DNA from: Magnaporthiopsis rhizophila
Taxonomy: Eukaryota; Ascomycota; Sordariomycetes; Magnaporthales; Magnaporthaceae
DNA: 64,000 bases
NCBI GenBank assembly: GCA_003049465.1
Contig: PYSS01000049.1
Coordinates: 186,001 to 250,000 of the forward strand
Reading direction: 5' to 3'
Positions 11,747 through 20,988 of the stretch are shown here, one piece after another (the stretch's first letter is position 1; each line of letters starts with the position of its first letter). The translations under genes were made by a program, and so were the position numbers. Below the pieces are notes generated by a model. It did not search any database. It worked only from the letters and a program-made list of their open reading frames with translations, and was not told the origin of the DNA.

Positions 11747-12013
11747 ATGGCGGACTTTTCTCGCACGTCCCAGCTCGAGAAGAACCTCGCCGAGGCGCAG
11801 AAGATGCACGATTCCTGGCAGCTGAAGATTGACGACCTAAGGTCCTCGATTGAGCCGGAGATGGAAAAGGTCAAGCGGCGGATTGAGTTTCAAATAATAG
11901 AAGAGGAAATGATGCTCGAGCAGTGGTGGGACACCGAAATCGAACCGCAGAAAGAAGAGCTTGCGCTGCGGCTTCGAGCGAGCCTCGACGATAACCGGCT
12001 CCAGGATGATTGA
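11747..12013 (+). CDS. Small coiled-coil hypothetical protein (88 aa)
   Basis: A single uninterrupted frame starts in a good context (CGCCATGG). The protein is almost entirely charged helix: Glu/Lys/Arg-rich with Leu/Ile at heptad-like spacing from residue 8 to 78, and a distinctive MMLEQWWDTEIEP segment near residues 56-68. No signal peptide or membrane segment. I do not recognise the family; it could be a small subunit or adaptor of a complex. Strong Kozak context and biased composition argue that it is real, but no homologue was checked. It lies 376 bp upstream of the esterase gene on the same strand. Confidence 0.6.
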   Translation: MADFSRTSQLEKNLAEAQKMHDSWQLKIDDLRSSIEPEMEKVKRRIEFQIIEEEMMLEQWWDTEIEPQKEELALRLRASLDDNRLQDD

Positions 12014-12389
12014 TCATGACGGGGCAGCAGCCAGCCCTTGAGCGGGCAGAGAAAAGAGGGAGGCAGGCTTGCTGGCATGCGAGGGGCGGTGGACCACTAT
12101 GTATACCTAGAAGGCTCATGAGAGGTGGAGGACGATTACTAATTGGGAAAAACCGTCGCAAAAAAAGTACCTGCATCGCCTTAGTAGGAAGGTGACATCG
12201 CGCAGACAGAGAGAAAGGGGAGAGAGGAGACTCTCCGCAGATTACCCCCCGACCTCGGGGAGCAGCAGCCATTGAAATGTGTCCGGGGCCGGCCCTTGGT
12301 CGAGGCATATCATCCGACCGTCGACGGCCACGCAATGTCGCCCTCCTTACAGCCGCCACCCCAACTCTAGGCCAGCCACCCGACTCGCC
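12014..12389. promoter_or_regulatory. Short intergenic region upstream of the esterase
   Basis: Probably the 3' UTR of the coiled-coil gene and the promoter/5' UTR of the esterase. It includes a CCCCGA/TCGGGG inverted repeat around 12247-12260. The reading frame of the esterase is open upstream to 12279, but the signal peptide marks 12390 as the likely start. Confidence 0.5.
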
Positions 12390-14084
12390 ATGAGGTTCTC
12401 ACGGGCAAACGCGCTCCTCGCCGGGCTGCAGACCGCCATCCTTCCGCCCTTCGCCCTAGCCCAGGATGCCAGCGCCTACAACACCGTCTCCCTTGACGGC
12501 TACGGCTCCTTTTCCGGCACCGTGGTCAACTCGACCCAGTCCGGCCGCCCGCTGCCCGCCCCCGTCGACGCTTGGCTGGGTATCGACTATTCGACGCAGC
12601 CGGTTGGCGACGGCCGCTTCCGGCCTGTGACATGGCCGGCGTCATTTGACGGCGTCAAGCCGGCCGTCAAGTTCGGCAAGTCGTGCGTCCAGGGCCCACC
12701 CGGCACAATCCCGGCCGGAGAGGAGGAGGAGGCGTGTCTCAACTTCAATGTCTTCCGCACCCAGGGCGTCCCCCTGGACCAGAAGACGCCCGTGCTGGTG
12801 TGGATCCACGGCGGCTCCTTCTTCCTCGGTTCTTACCGCAGCTTCGACGCCGCCGCCTTCGCCGCCTCCTCCAAGGTACCCATCACCGTGGTCAACTTCC
12901 ACTACCGCCTCAACTCGCTCGGCTTCCTGCCCTCGACCCTGTTCGAGGAGGAAGGCCTGCTGAACCTGGGGCTGCGCGACCAGAACTTCTTCCTGCAGTT
13001 CGTGCAAAAGCACATTGCCTCGTTCGGCGGCGATCCGGACGCCGTCACCATCGGCGGGCGTTCCGCGGGTGGCCATTCGGTCGGCATCCACTACTTCCAC
13101 AACTACGGAGACGGTTCCGGGCGCAAGCTGTTCCGCGGCGCCATCCACCAGTCGGGCTCCGTCACGGCCCGCGCGTTCCCGAACTCGACGTACCCGCTCT
13201 ACGTCCGTCAGTTCAACGAGTACATGCAGTTCCTGGGATGCCCGCAAGATGCGGGTAACGCGGCGGCGCTGGCCTGTCTGCGCGCCGCCGACATCGCCAA
13301 GATCCGGGCTATCTCGTCCAAAATCTACCTCCAAGGAGACGGGCCCCTCACCTGGCCCTTCCAGCCGACCGCGGGGGGGCCCCTATTAGAGAAGTTCGGC
13401 TCGCAGTCGGGATACGACGGCACGTTTCACCACGTCCCGACCATAACGTCGACGACGACCAACGAGGGCAAGTTCTACGTACCCGGCAACCTCGAGACCA
13501 ACCAGCAGTTCCTCGACTTTTTGCACAACATCTCGCCCGCGCTCAACGCCGCCGACCTGCAGCTGCTCCAGGACCTGTACCCCGACCCGGCGACGCACCC
13601 GGACTCGCCGTTCGGCAACTCGCCCAACAGCACGCAGTACGAGCGCATCGCCGCCGCCTGGAGCGACTACGCGTACATCTGCCCGGGCCAGGAGACGGCC
13701 TACCGGGCGTCCACGGCCGACGTGCCCGTGTGGAAACTGCGGTTCGACACGCCAAACTTCAACCCGAAGTGGCAGGGGATCCCGCACACGGCCGACACCG
13801 GCTACACGTGGGACGAGCCGAAGACGCAGCACGTTGACATCTCGCACATATACCACGCCTACCTGGCCAGCTTCGTCACCACGGGCAACCCCAACGTTCA
13901 CAGGTGGCCCGGGTCTCCCGAGTGGCCCGGTTATAAACCGTCGGGCTACGGCCTCGACTCGGAGCCGGCGGAGCAGCTCGTCGTTCGCCCCGAGGGTGGC
14001 ACCAAGGTTGAAAAGGACGATATCCGCCGCGAGGCGTGTTTGTACTGGCGCAGTACCGAAAGGGCGCCTCGATTGAACAAATAA
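12390..14084 (+). CDS. Secreted type-B carboxylesterase/lipase
   Basis: Intronless, 564 aa. The start was chosen because MRFSRANALLAGLQTAILPP gives a typical signal peptide, with probable cleavage near ALAQ-D about residue 25. The alpha/beta-hydrolase fold of the carboxylesterase (COesterase) family is clear: an oxyanion-hole motif IHGGSFFLGS (about 140-149), the nucleophile elbow GGRSAGG with Ser225, an acidic residue in the TTNEGKF segment (about 360), and a late His in the TQHVDISHIYHAYL segment. Length matches the family (about 540-570 aa). The nucleophile elbow has Arg where most relatives have Glu (GESAG). Expected to hydrolyse esters outside the cell; natural substrate unknown. Confidence 0.9.
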   Translation: MRFSRANALLAGLQTAILPPFALAQDASAYNTVSLDGYGSFSGTVVNSTQSGRPLPAPVDAWLGIDYSTQPVGDGRFRPVTWPASFDGVKPAVKFGKSCVQGPPGTIPAGEEEEACLNFNVFRTQGVPLDQKTPVLVWIHGGSFFLGSYRSFDAAAFAASSKVPITVVNFHYRLNSLGFLPSTLFEEEGLLNLGLRDQNFFLQFVQKHIASFGGDPDAVTIGGRSAGGHSVGIHYFHNYGDGSGRKLFRGAIHQSGSVTARAFPNSTYPLYVRQFNEYMQFLGCPQDAGNAAALACLRAADIAKIRAISSKIYLQGDGPLTWPFQPTAGGPLLEKFGSQSGYDGTFHHVPTITSTTTNEGKFYVPGNLETNQQFLDFLHNISPALNAADLQLLQDLYPDPATHPDSPFGNSPNSTQYERIAAAWSDYAYICPGQETAYRASTADVPVWKLRFDTPNFNPKWQGIPHTADTGYTWDEPKTQHVDISHIYHAYLASFVTTGNPNVHRWPGSPEWPGYKPSGYGLDSEPAEQLVVRPEGGTKVEKDDIRREACLYWRSTERAPRLNK

Positions 14085-14289
14085 AAGGTCGCAGATCATC
14101 AGCACATGGGAACGTTCTAGCGGCAGGAAACTTGGAACCGATATTACTGAAAGGAGGTTTTTAAAGGAGTCAATATATGATCATTTAACTAAGTAGGACC
14201 TGGGATGAGCCAGCTCCGGGTGATGAGAAGAAGCAAGAAGGAGAGCAAGAGATCCAGGACCCAGATCCCTAGGCATCCATCTCGGGCAC

Positions 14290-14622
14290 TCATGGCGTGA
14301 GCGAGTCGTGAGGATGCCCTCCCAATACCCTCTCGCGCTGGACGACACTGAAGATGAGCCACCCAACGGCCACGGCCGCCACCACGATCACGAACGCGTA
14401 GCACATGCGCGTCTCGGCCCGCTGGATCCACTGCGCATCCGCGCCGCCGCCGCGCGCCCTCGTGTTGTAGACGGTTCTGCCTCTGCTGAGACGGCCCCAG
14501 CAGCGCCAAGAGCCTCGGGCCGCCGGCGCCTCCCTCTGCCCCTCGAGGTCCCGGTCCCGGCCCCTTGGCGGCGAGAGCTCGACGTCGACAAAGCCGGAAG
14601 GTGACGCACGTGATGGCGACAT
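14290..14622 (-). CDS. Small single-pass membrane protein (110 aa), hypothetical
   Basis: One minus-strand frame beginning with ATG in a CAACATGTC context. Residues 1-70 are hydrophilic, Arg-rich and proline-rich; a single hydrophobic helix follows (MCYAFVIVVAAVAVGWLIF, about 73-91) and then a short tail. Its architecture suggests a tail-anchored or single-pass protein. No known domain was recognised. It converges on the esterase gene, 205 bp away. It could be spurious, but the clean transmembrane segment and start context favour a real gene. Confidence 0.5.
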   Translation of the reverse strand: MSPSRASPSGFVDVELSPPRGRDRDLEGQREAPAARGSWRCWGRLSRGRTVYNTRARGGGADAQWIQRAETRMCYAFVIVVAAVAVGWLIFSVVQRERVLGGHPHDSLTP

Positions 14623-15572
14623 GTTGGGGAGGGGGAGGGGTTTTCCTTGAAGCCTTTTTGCGTTTCCTGGGTTAGGTCAGATACCTGCTTTGAAGCTTGC
14701 GTTTCCTGGGCAAGGTACTTACTTACCTAGAGAGAAGAGGCTGGCTGGCTGGCCGGTGGGCGCGGATCTACGTGGTATGTAAGATAGGTAGGTAGAGTCT
14801 GCGTTGGCAAAAGATGGAGTTTTTGGTGGGAAACTTGGCGACCACCAGGCTGAGGTTTTATAGATTTGCCAGGAAAAACTCTGCAAGATGTCGTGAGTGC
14901 GTTCTCAGCGGTATTGTCCTTTTGGGGAGGAACGAAGGGCAAAAGGAACAATAATGATAGAATATGCGGATGCAGCTGGCAAACAATGACCTTGATAAGG
15001 TGTGCGTTTCCCGGACTGGCTCATGGCTTTGTCGTGTTTGCGAAAAAAACAAAACAAAACAAAAAAAAAAAAAAACAAAGACGAAGATGAACACTGCCGT
15101 TCTCTGGAAGAGGCGAGCGATTCTGCTTTTTTCCCCCTGGTAATGTGTTAAGAGAAGCTTCTTGCGAGAAATATTGTCTGCGCCGTTTGGGAAAGAGCGA
15201 CGCTGAAAGCCAAGAATTACCTATTTCCCATCAAAGACCCCATATCCACCGCCCCTGTGACCATGCTGTGAAAGCACCCAACTGTCGTGAATCCATATCC
15301 TATACACATATACATACATTACTCCAAAACGCGTCCAGCTCTTGGTCTACGTCTGGGAAATCTCCGAATAATGCCGCCCTTTCCGTGTCCCATTTCCCCG
15401 TATTACGATTAGTGAAATGGAAGTATTGGACAGCTCTCGCTGTCATGCTGTGATTAGAAGGTCATTGTGCGTCGGGACGCCGCCCGCTGATGGTGAAAAG
15501 AACGCCGAGAAATGCAACGCAGAAAAGACAGAAGAAAAAGGGTGTGCATCCTGCGACAGCAGGCAGAGGCAA
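14623..15572. other. Intergenic, no gene seen
   Basis: Lies between the small membrane protein's 5' end and the 3' end of the secreted Ser/Thr-rich gene. It holds ACTTACTTACCTAG (about 14717-14731) and TAGGTAGGTAGAG (about 14785) motifs and an A-rich tract near 15045-15080. No coding potential was recognised. Confidence 0.5.
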
Positions 15573-16439
15573 TTATGCCGGTGGATGAAGAGGTCCATGG
15601 TAGGGAATCGTGCCGTTCCACGACGGGTACTTGGCGGAATGCCAGAAGCCGTCGTCTGGTGTCCTGGTGGCTGGTGAAGCCGTGGCCGTGGCTGTTGTGA
15701 TTGGCGCATGTGTCGTTCTGGCGACTGAGATGGTGCTTGTGTAAGTGCTGCCAGTGCTGGAGGCGCCGGTCGTGTTCGTATGGTGGGTCTCCAGCGCTGT
15801 CTCGGAGGTGACCAACGCTTGAGTAGATGTTGACACGGCGAGGGAAGTTGTGACAGAAACGCTGGAATTAGGCGACGACGTGGCATCTTGTGACACGGTT
15901 GAGGTGGAAACAATGGAGCTGGTATAAGACGAGCCACTGCTTGTGGTTGATGAAGACCTGTCCTCGCCCGTGGATGAAGAGACGCTGGGAGGCATGACTT
16001 TGGGCGTGCCTGGAGCCGGCGACGGCTCACTGCTCTTTGTTGGCAGTGCGGACTCAGCGCTCGAGCTTTGCGTCGTGGTGATGGTGACGGTTCCCGGGGC
16101 CGAGTCCGTGGGCGCAGGCATGATGTCAATGATAGATATGGACTTGGTCACCGTCTCGGGAGCAGGCGTTTTGGTGACGGCGGCTTGCGGCAGCGTCTTG
16201 ATCACTGTGACCTCGGGCGGCTTGGGGTTGGAGCCAGCGCCGGACCCGGAGCCGTCGCCGCCAGCGCCGGGGTCCGGGTCGGGGTTGCCGCCATCAATGG
16301 GCACGACCGAGTACCTGGGCCTGGGCGGCTGGAGGGGTAAATTGCGAGGAGACTGGCCTGCAAAGGGCAAGCAGTTGCTGGGAAGGCAGTAGCTGGAGAG
16401 TGCCACGAGTACCGGGACTGGGAGCCGGCCGAAGCGCAT
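15573..16439 (-). CDS. Secreted Ser/Thr-rich protein, hypothetical
   Basis: Intronless, 288 aa. The ATG at 16439 was chosen because it starts a signal peptide (MRFGRLPVPVLVALSSYCLP), although the frame is open further upstream. A Gly/Asp/Pro stretch (about 51-70) is followed by a long Ser/Thr/Val-rich region (about 75-265) typical of heavily O-glycosylated fungal wall or surface proteins. The C-terminus has a short ordered-looking segment with TPDDGFWHSAKYPSWNG. No GPI-anchor signal or catalytic domain is visible. Function unknown; a cell-wall or extracellular role is inferred from composition only. Confidence 0.65.
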   Translation of the reverse strand: MRFGRLPVPVLVALSSYCLPSNCLPFAGQSPRNLPLQPPRPRYSVVPIDGGNPDPDPGAGGDGSGSGAGSNPKPPEVTVIKTLPQAAVTKTPAPETVTKSISIIDIMPAPTDSAPGTVTITTTQSSSAESALPTKSSEPSPAPGTPKVMPPSVSSSTGEDRSSSTTSSGSSYTSSIVSTSTVSQDATSSPNSSVSVTTSLAVSTSTQALVTSETALETHHTNTTGASSTGSTYTSTISVARTTHAPITTATATASPATRTPDDGFWHSAKYPSWNGTIPYHGPLHPPA

Positions 16440-17925
16440 CTTGAAGACTGCTTGCAAGATGATGCAGATGCAAGAGGATGACGGTGCAGGAAAAGAGACA
16501 GCTAACAGGGATTGACGGCTGGCTGTTAAAGGAAGTGAACAACAAAAGCGCACAACAAGCAAATCGCAGAGCTTGAAAAAGAAAGAATGGAATGAAAAAA
16601 CCTGCAGGAGCACGCGCTGCCACTTATTGAGAGTCCTCGGACGAGACGACGAAGAAATTCACGAGGCTGGACTCAGCACCACCAGTTGGTGATTCTGATA
16701 CCGAAAATAGCGAGGGGACGCAATTATCGCGTGGTTGGGAGCGATGAAGGGTCCAGGAACGTTGAGGTCATTGGCTGAAAAGCGGCAGAGTGGGTCAAGA
16801 TCCTTGTCACTCTGCATGGTGCGACCAGTCTCCCCGCCTTCAATTCGTGGAGTTCAACCAACCATGCAAAAGTTGGTGCCAGCCACTGGAATTTTGGTCA
16901 CTCAAGCGGAGTCTCCAGAGCCGGATGCCGTCAAAGAAGTCAAAAGGGAAACACATACAGAAAATAGCCGAGCTCGACGGTGCAATTTGGATTGATAAAT
17001 AATAAATGCACATGTTAGGGCCTTCCTGCCTGGCAGCGCACGTCACAGGCAAAAAGAGGTCAATTAATAGCGTGTGGAAGACCCGCCATTGCTTAACCTG
17101 GTTAAGACCATGGCTGTTTCTTAGCTGTGGGGCCAGCCCCGAAAACAAGCTTAACAAGCATAGTAGGCGGGCCCTCCACTCGCCAGACAATTTTCGGTCG
17201 AGGATCGGCGCTGGGTTTGACGCTTTCGTTAGGGTTGGCCTGAACTCTTTGTTCCACCCATGGCAGTACTTTGGGTTTGCAAATTAGTCGCCGGAATCAG
17301 ATTGTGTGCTATCATCCGACCTTCCCGCGATACTCGACGGTGTCCTCGCGCAATGATCAGGAAAAAGGAATGACGTCTTTGCCTCCGCAGATCAGACGCA
17401 ATCGCCAACAGCGGCCTCCGAGTTGCTCATTATGATGTGTTCCAGGCGTGGAAATCACGTCGCATGGATTCCGGGATGCATTTAGAGCATCCAAGTGGCG
17501 CCGCCTCCAGGCAGACACACAAAGAACCGCAAATGGATCTTACCCTCAGCCACAACCACATCGATCCTTCTGGCCGGCAGCAACCAGGACGCGAGGGAGG
17601 CGCAGCCTAGCGGACAAATGGCGGTACCTCCATTTATGTGTAAGCAGTCGACCCCACAACCCGAAGTGCCAGATCCGGTCTCCCACTAAAATGGTGGCGG
17701 TTGCCGCACAGCCCGATTGATGTCGTCAGGTGTTATGGTCGAGTTGCGCGGCACCCAGTCCTCCCATCCCCCTCTTTCAGTTCCCTTTAATATCCATACC
17801 TTAATCACCTCGTGCTGCACATTCGCAATCAACGTGCTGCTTCCTTCATCCTCATCGCGACCACCTGTCGTATAATTACCCTTCTACCTGGATACTTACC
17901 CACCTGCCAGTCCATCCGTGGCATC
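16440..17925. other. Divergent intergenic region upstream of annexin
   Basis: Holds the 5' regions of the Ser/Thr-rich gene (-) and the annexin gene (+). CT-rich sequence precedes the annexin ATG, as is usual in filamentous fungi. No gene or RNA was recognised. Confidence 0.5.
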
Positions 17926-19482
17926 ATGGCATACTATCAACAACAATATCCGCCCTACGGCGCCCGTACGTGCCCATATACCTGCGCGCACACACCAGAC
18001 TCGGGATGCGTGTCCCATCAGCTGCTAACAGTGGAATCGCAATAGAACCTCCTCCTCAAGGCAACTACTACGGCCAAATGCCGCCGCCCAGTGGGCAACA
18101 GTATCCTCCATCCGGTCAATACCCCTACCCTCAGCAACCGGCATACCCTCAGCAACAACCATACGGTTCGCCCGCACCTCCGCCCCACGGCCAATACGGG
18201 CAACCTCCCCCACCTCACCAGCCATACGGAGGGGGTCCGCCGCCGGTAGAGCTGTACGGCAGCCAGCCCGCATATGGCGCACCACCACCCGCGCACCAAG
18301 TGCCATACGGGCAGCCTCCCCCGCACCAACATGGCTACGGCCATCCACCCGCACCGCCGCAGCCAGGATACGGCGCGCCGCCGCCGGGGCCACCGCCTGC
18401 GCCGTACGGTGCACCAGCCTACGGCGGCAACTTCCCGCCGACACCGCCGTCACTCGGCTACGCTCCACAGTCCATCAACTGGGACCCGTCGCCAGACGTC
18501 AATGCGCTGCGTGCCGCGATGAAGGGATGGGGCACGGACGAGGCGGCCCTCATCCGGATACTCTCAGACCGTGACCCCCTGCAGGTCGACGCGATACGCA
18601 ACGGCTTCCGGCGCAATCTCAACCGCGACCTGATCAAGGACATCGAGAGCGAGACGAGCTCGTGGTTCATGGAGGGGCTGGTGGCGCTCGCGCGGGGCCC
18701 GCTCCTGAACGATGTCACCTCCCTGTACAAGGCGCTCAGCGGCCCGGGGACCAAGGAGCTCGTGCTCAACGATGTGCTGCTCGGTCGCTCCAACGCGGAC
18801 ATGCGCGCCATCAAGCAGACCTTCCAGAGCGTGTACCGCCGCCCGCTCGAGGAGATGGTCTCGAGCGACCTCTCGTTCAAGACGAAGCGCCAGTTCGAAA
18901 TCGTCATGCAGGCCGTCCGCGCCGAGGACTCGGCGCCCGTCGTGCCGACCGACACACAGCGCGACGTGCGGGACCTCTACGCGGCCACCGAGGGCAAGAT
19001 CGGCACGGACGAGATCATGGTGTGCAGCATCTTTGCGCTGCGCAACGACAACCAGATACGCGCCATCGCTGTCGAGTACCAGAGGCAATACAGCAAATCA
19101 CTGGAAGATGTTATTCGTAATGTAAGTTAACAATGCATGCAAGAAGGCGAGATGGAAATGCTCGGAAACTAACCCTTGCGCTTATTTGCAATCTCTACAG
19201 GAGTTCAGTGGCCACATGGAGGACGCGCTCCTCTACCAGCTCCGGCACGCGCTGGACCGATACATGCACCAGGCGAAGCTGCTCGAGGACGCCATGGCCG
19301 GGCTGGGCACCAAGGACCACCTCCTGGTCAGCCGCGTGGTGCGTTCGCACTGGGATCGCAACAACATGGCCAACGTGCGCATCGCGTTCGAGAAGCGGTA
19401 CGGCAATGCCCTCGCCAGGCGCATCGACGGCGAGACGAGCGGCGACTACAAGCGCTTGATGCTGGCTTGCGTTGCGAGGTGA
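17926..19482 (+). CDS. Annexin with Pro/Gln/Tyr-rich N-terminus
   Basis: Three exons: 17926-17965, 18046-19121 and 19201-19482 (465 aa). The first 150 residues or so are a low-complexity Pro/Gln/Tyr/Gly region with YGQPPP- and YPQQ-type repeats. The core (about 155-465) has four annexin repeats; each keeps the G-x-G-T loop of the type II calcium site (GWGTDE, GPGTKE, KIGTDE, GLGTKD). Annexins bind acidic phospholipids in a calcium-dependent way and act at membranes in trafficking and repair. Fungal annexins commonly carry this kind of N-terminus. The first exon ends after 13 codons at a GTACGT donor, and the last intron has a canonical GTAAGT donor. Confidence 0.93.
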
Positions 19483-20988
19483 TTGTCGGACGAAAAGGAG
19501 GGGTAATTGGGTAACCGGTCTTTCGGGTGGGGGATTTTTTTTCTTTTTTTCCCCCCTCTTCTTCCCAGGGCGGGCAGGTCTGGAAAAGCCGGACCAACAT
19601 GACTGCCGTGGAGTAATCTTTCTTCTTTTTTCACCCCTGTTTTTTTCCCTTTTGGCTTTGGGTTTTGGGATGGCGGCAAGACAATACTGTATTTGTGTAA
19701 CTTGCATGGCTTCCTTGGGTAACCAGGTAGGGCTGGCTCGCAGTAGTGACAGGGTCGCACGTGTAACGAATTAACGCCAGCCAATCTTGAATATAGGCAG
19801 TGATTGTGTACCAAGGTCGTCCAGTCTTGGCTGCTGCAAATTGGAAGTTTGTTACCATTGCCCAGCATGTCCAAACGAATGTAAATGGTGTTTGGATATA
19901 TTCACCTTCAATATCAGCCCTTAACTCAAACTCTATCTTCCTCGAGGCTCGTTAGGGCCGCCCGTGTTTAATCTCAAGAGTTTAGCCGCCGCATCGTGCC
20001 CGCCGATTCCCGTGAGGTCCGCGGCCTCCGGCGTTCCTGTTCTGTTTGTCACTGGGGAAGGTGGCACGATCACCTTCCCGTCTGTTTGTTGGACAGACAA
20101 GGCCGGCTGCACGATCACTTCTCGTTTGCAGTTCGTACCCCGCTGTGAAGCCCGGGAGAACGGCACCAAGGGACGACCAACAACCGAATGGGCATGATCC
20201 AGGTGGGGAATACTGAAACCGGACGAGACAAATGTAGCTTGTCCGTACGTTAAAAGTACCTAATTACATAAAAGTGCCTTGGCGGCTGGCCCCACAATAC
20301 TGAGTCGCACCGGACAAGAGCTAAATTCTCCCCCGCGCTAGCAATAATTAACTCCACCTACTTCCCGGATTACGCACGAAAATAAAATAACCCGGCCGCC
20401 CTTTCATTTGCAGTTTTTTTTGCGCCTTGCAAAGGTTGCCCTTGTCTTTCCCATTTTCCATACATTTCACATCTACTTGGCCACAGGTCGAATCCTCCAC
20501 GGACACCCTACGCGTTTTAGTTCCGACTCTGATCTATGACAGCACGGTCTTGTCGAAGGCGAGCCTGCGGGGGCATCCGAGTAATAAGGCGAGGGTAGTC
20601 TTTTTCTTTTTTTAATTTCCTTGTCCACTGCATTTCCCAATCAAGCAACCTGCCGACGCGCAACGCCGTGCGCACGCGCGCCGCCCTCCGTCACGACGCG
20701 CACCCGGGTTATGGTAATTTGGTGGAGGGAAGAAACCCAGACATTGCAGAAAGTCAGATCCGATTCGGAAGGAACCGAGGACAGCGACACCCGACGGCAC
20801 GGCTTCATTGTTTGGTTCTTTCTTAATCAAGCGTGATCTGCGGGGGTGTTTGACTCGCCTCAGTTTCCTATCCAGGAGGAGCTTCCTCCGTCAGGGCGGC
20901 AGCGTGGACACACCCTGGATAGTTAGACCCAAGGCTTTGAATTCCTACCGGGGCAGAAGCCACCCGCTTCGGCTGGGGCCCGGAAGGC
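19483..20988. other. Intergenic, no gene seen
   Basis: Between the annexin and zinc-finger genes, both on the plus strand. It begins with T-rich tracts (about 19540-19560 and 19620-19650), presumably the annexin 3' UTR, and ends in the 5' region of the zinc-finger gene. Open stretches here show no domain. Confidence 0.5.
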
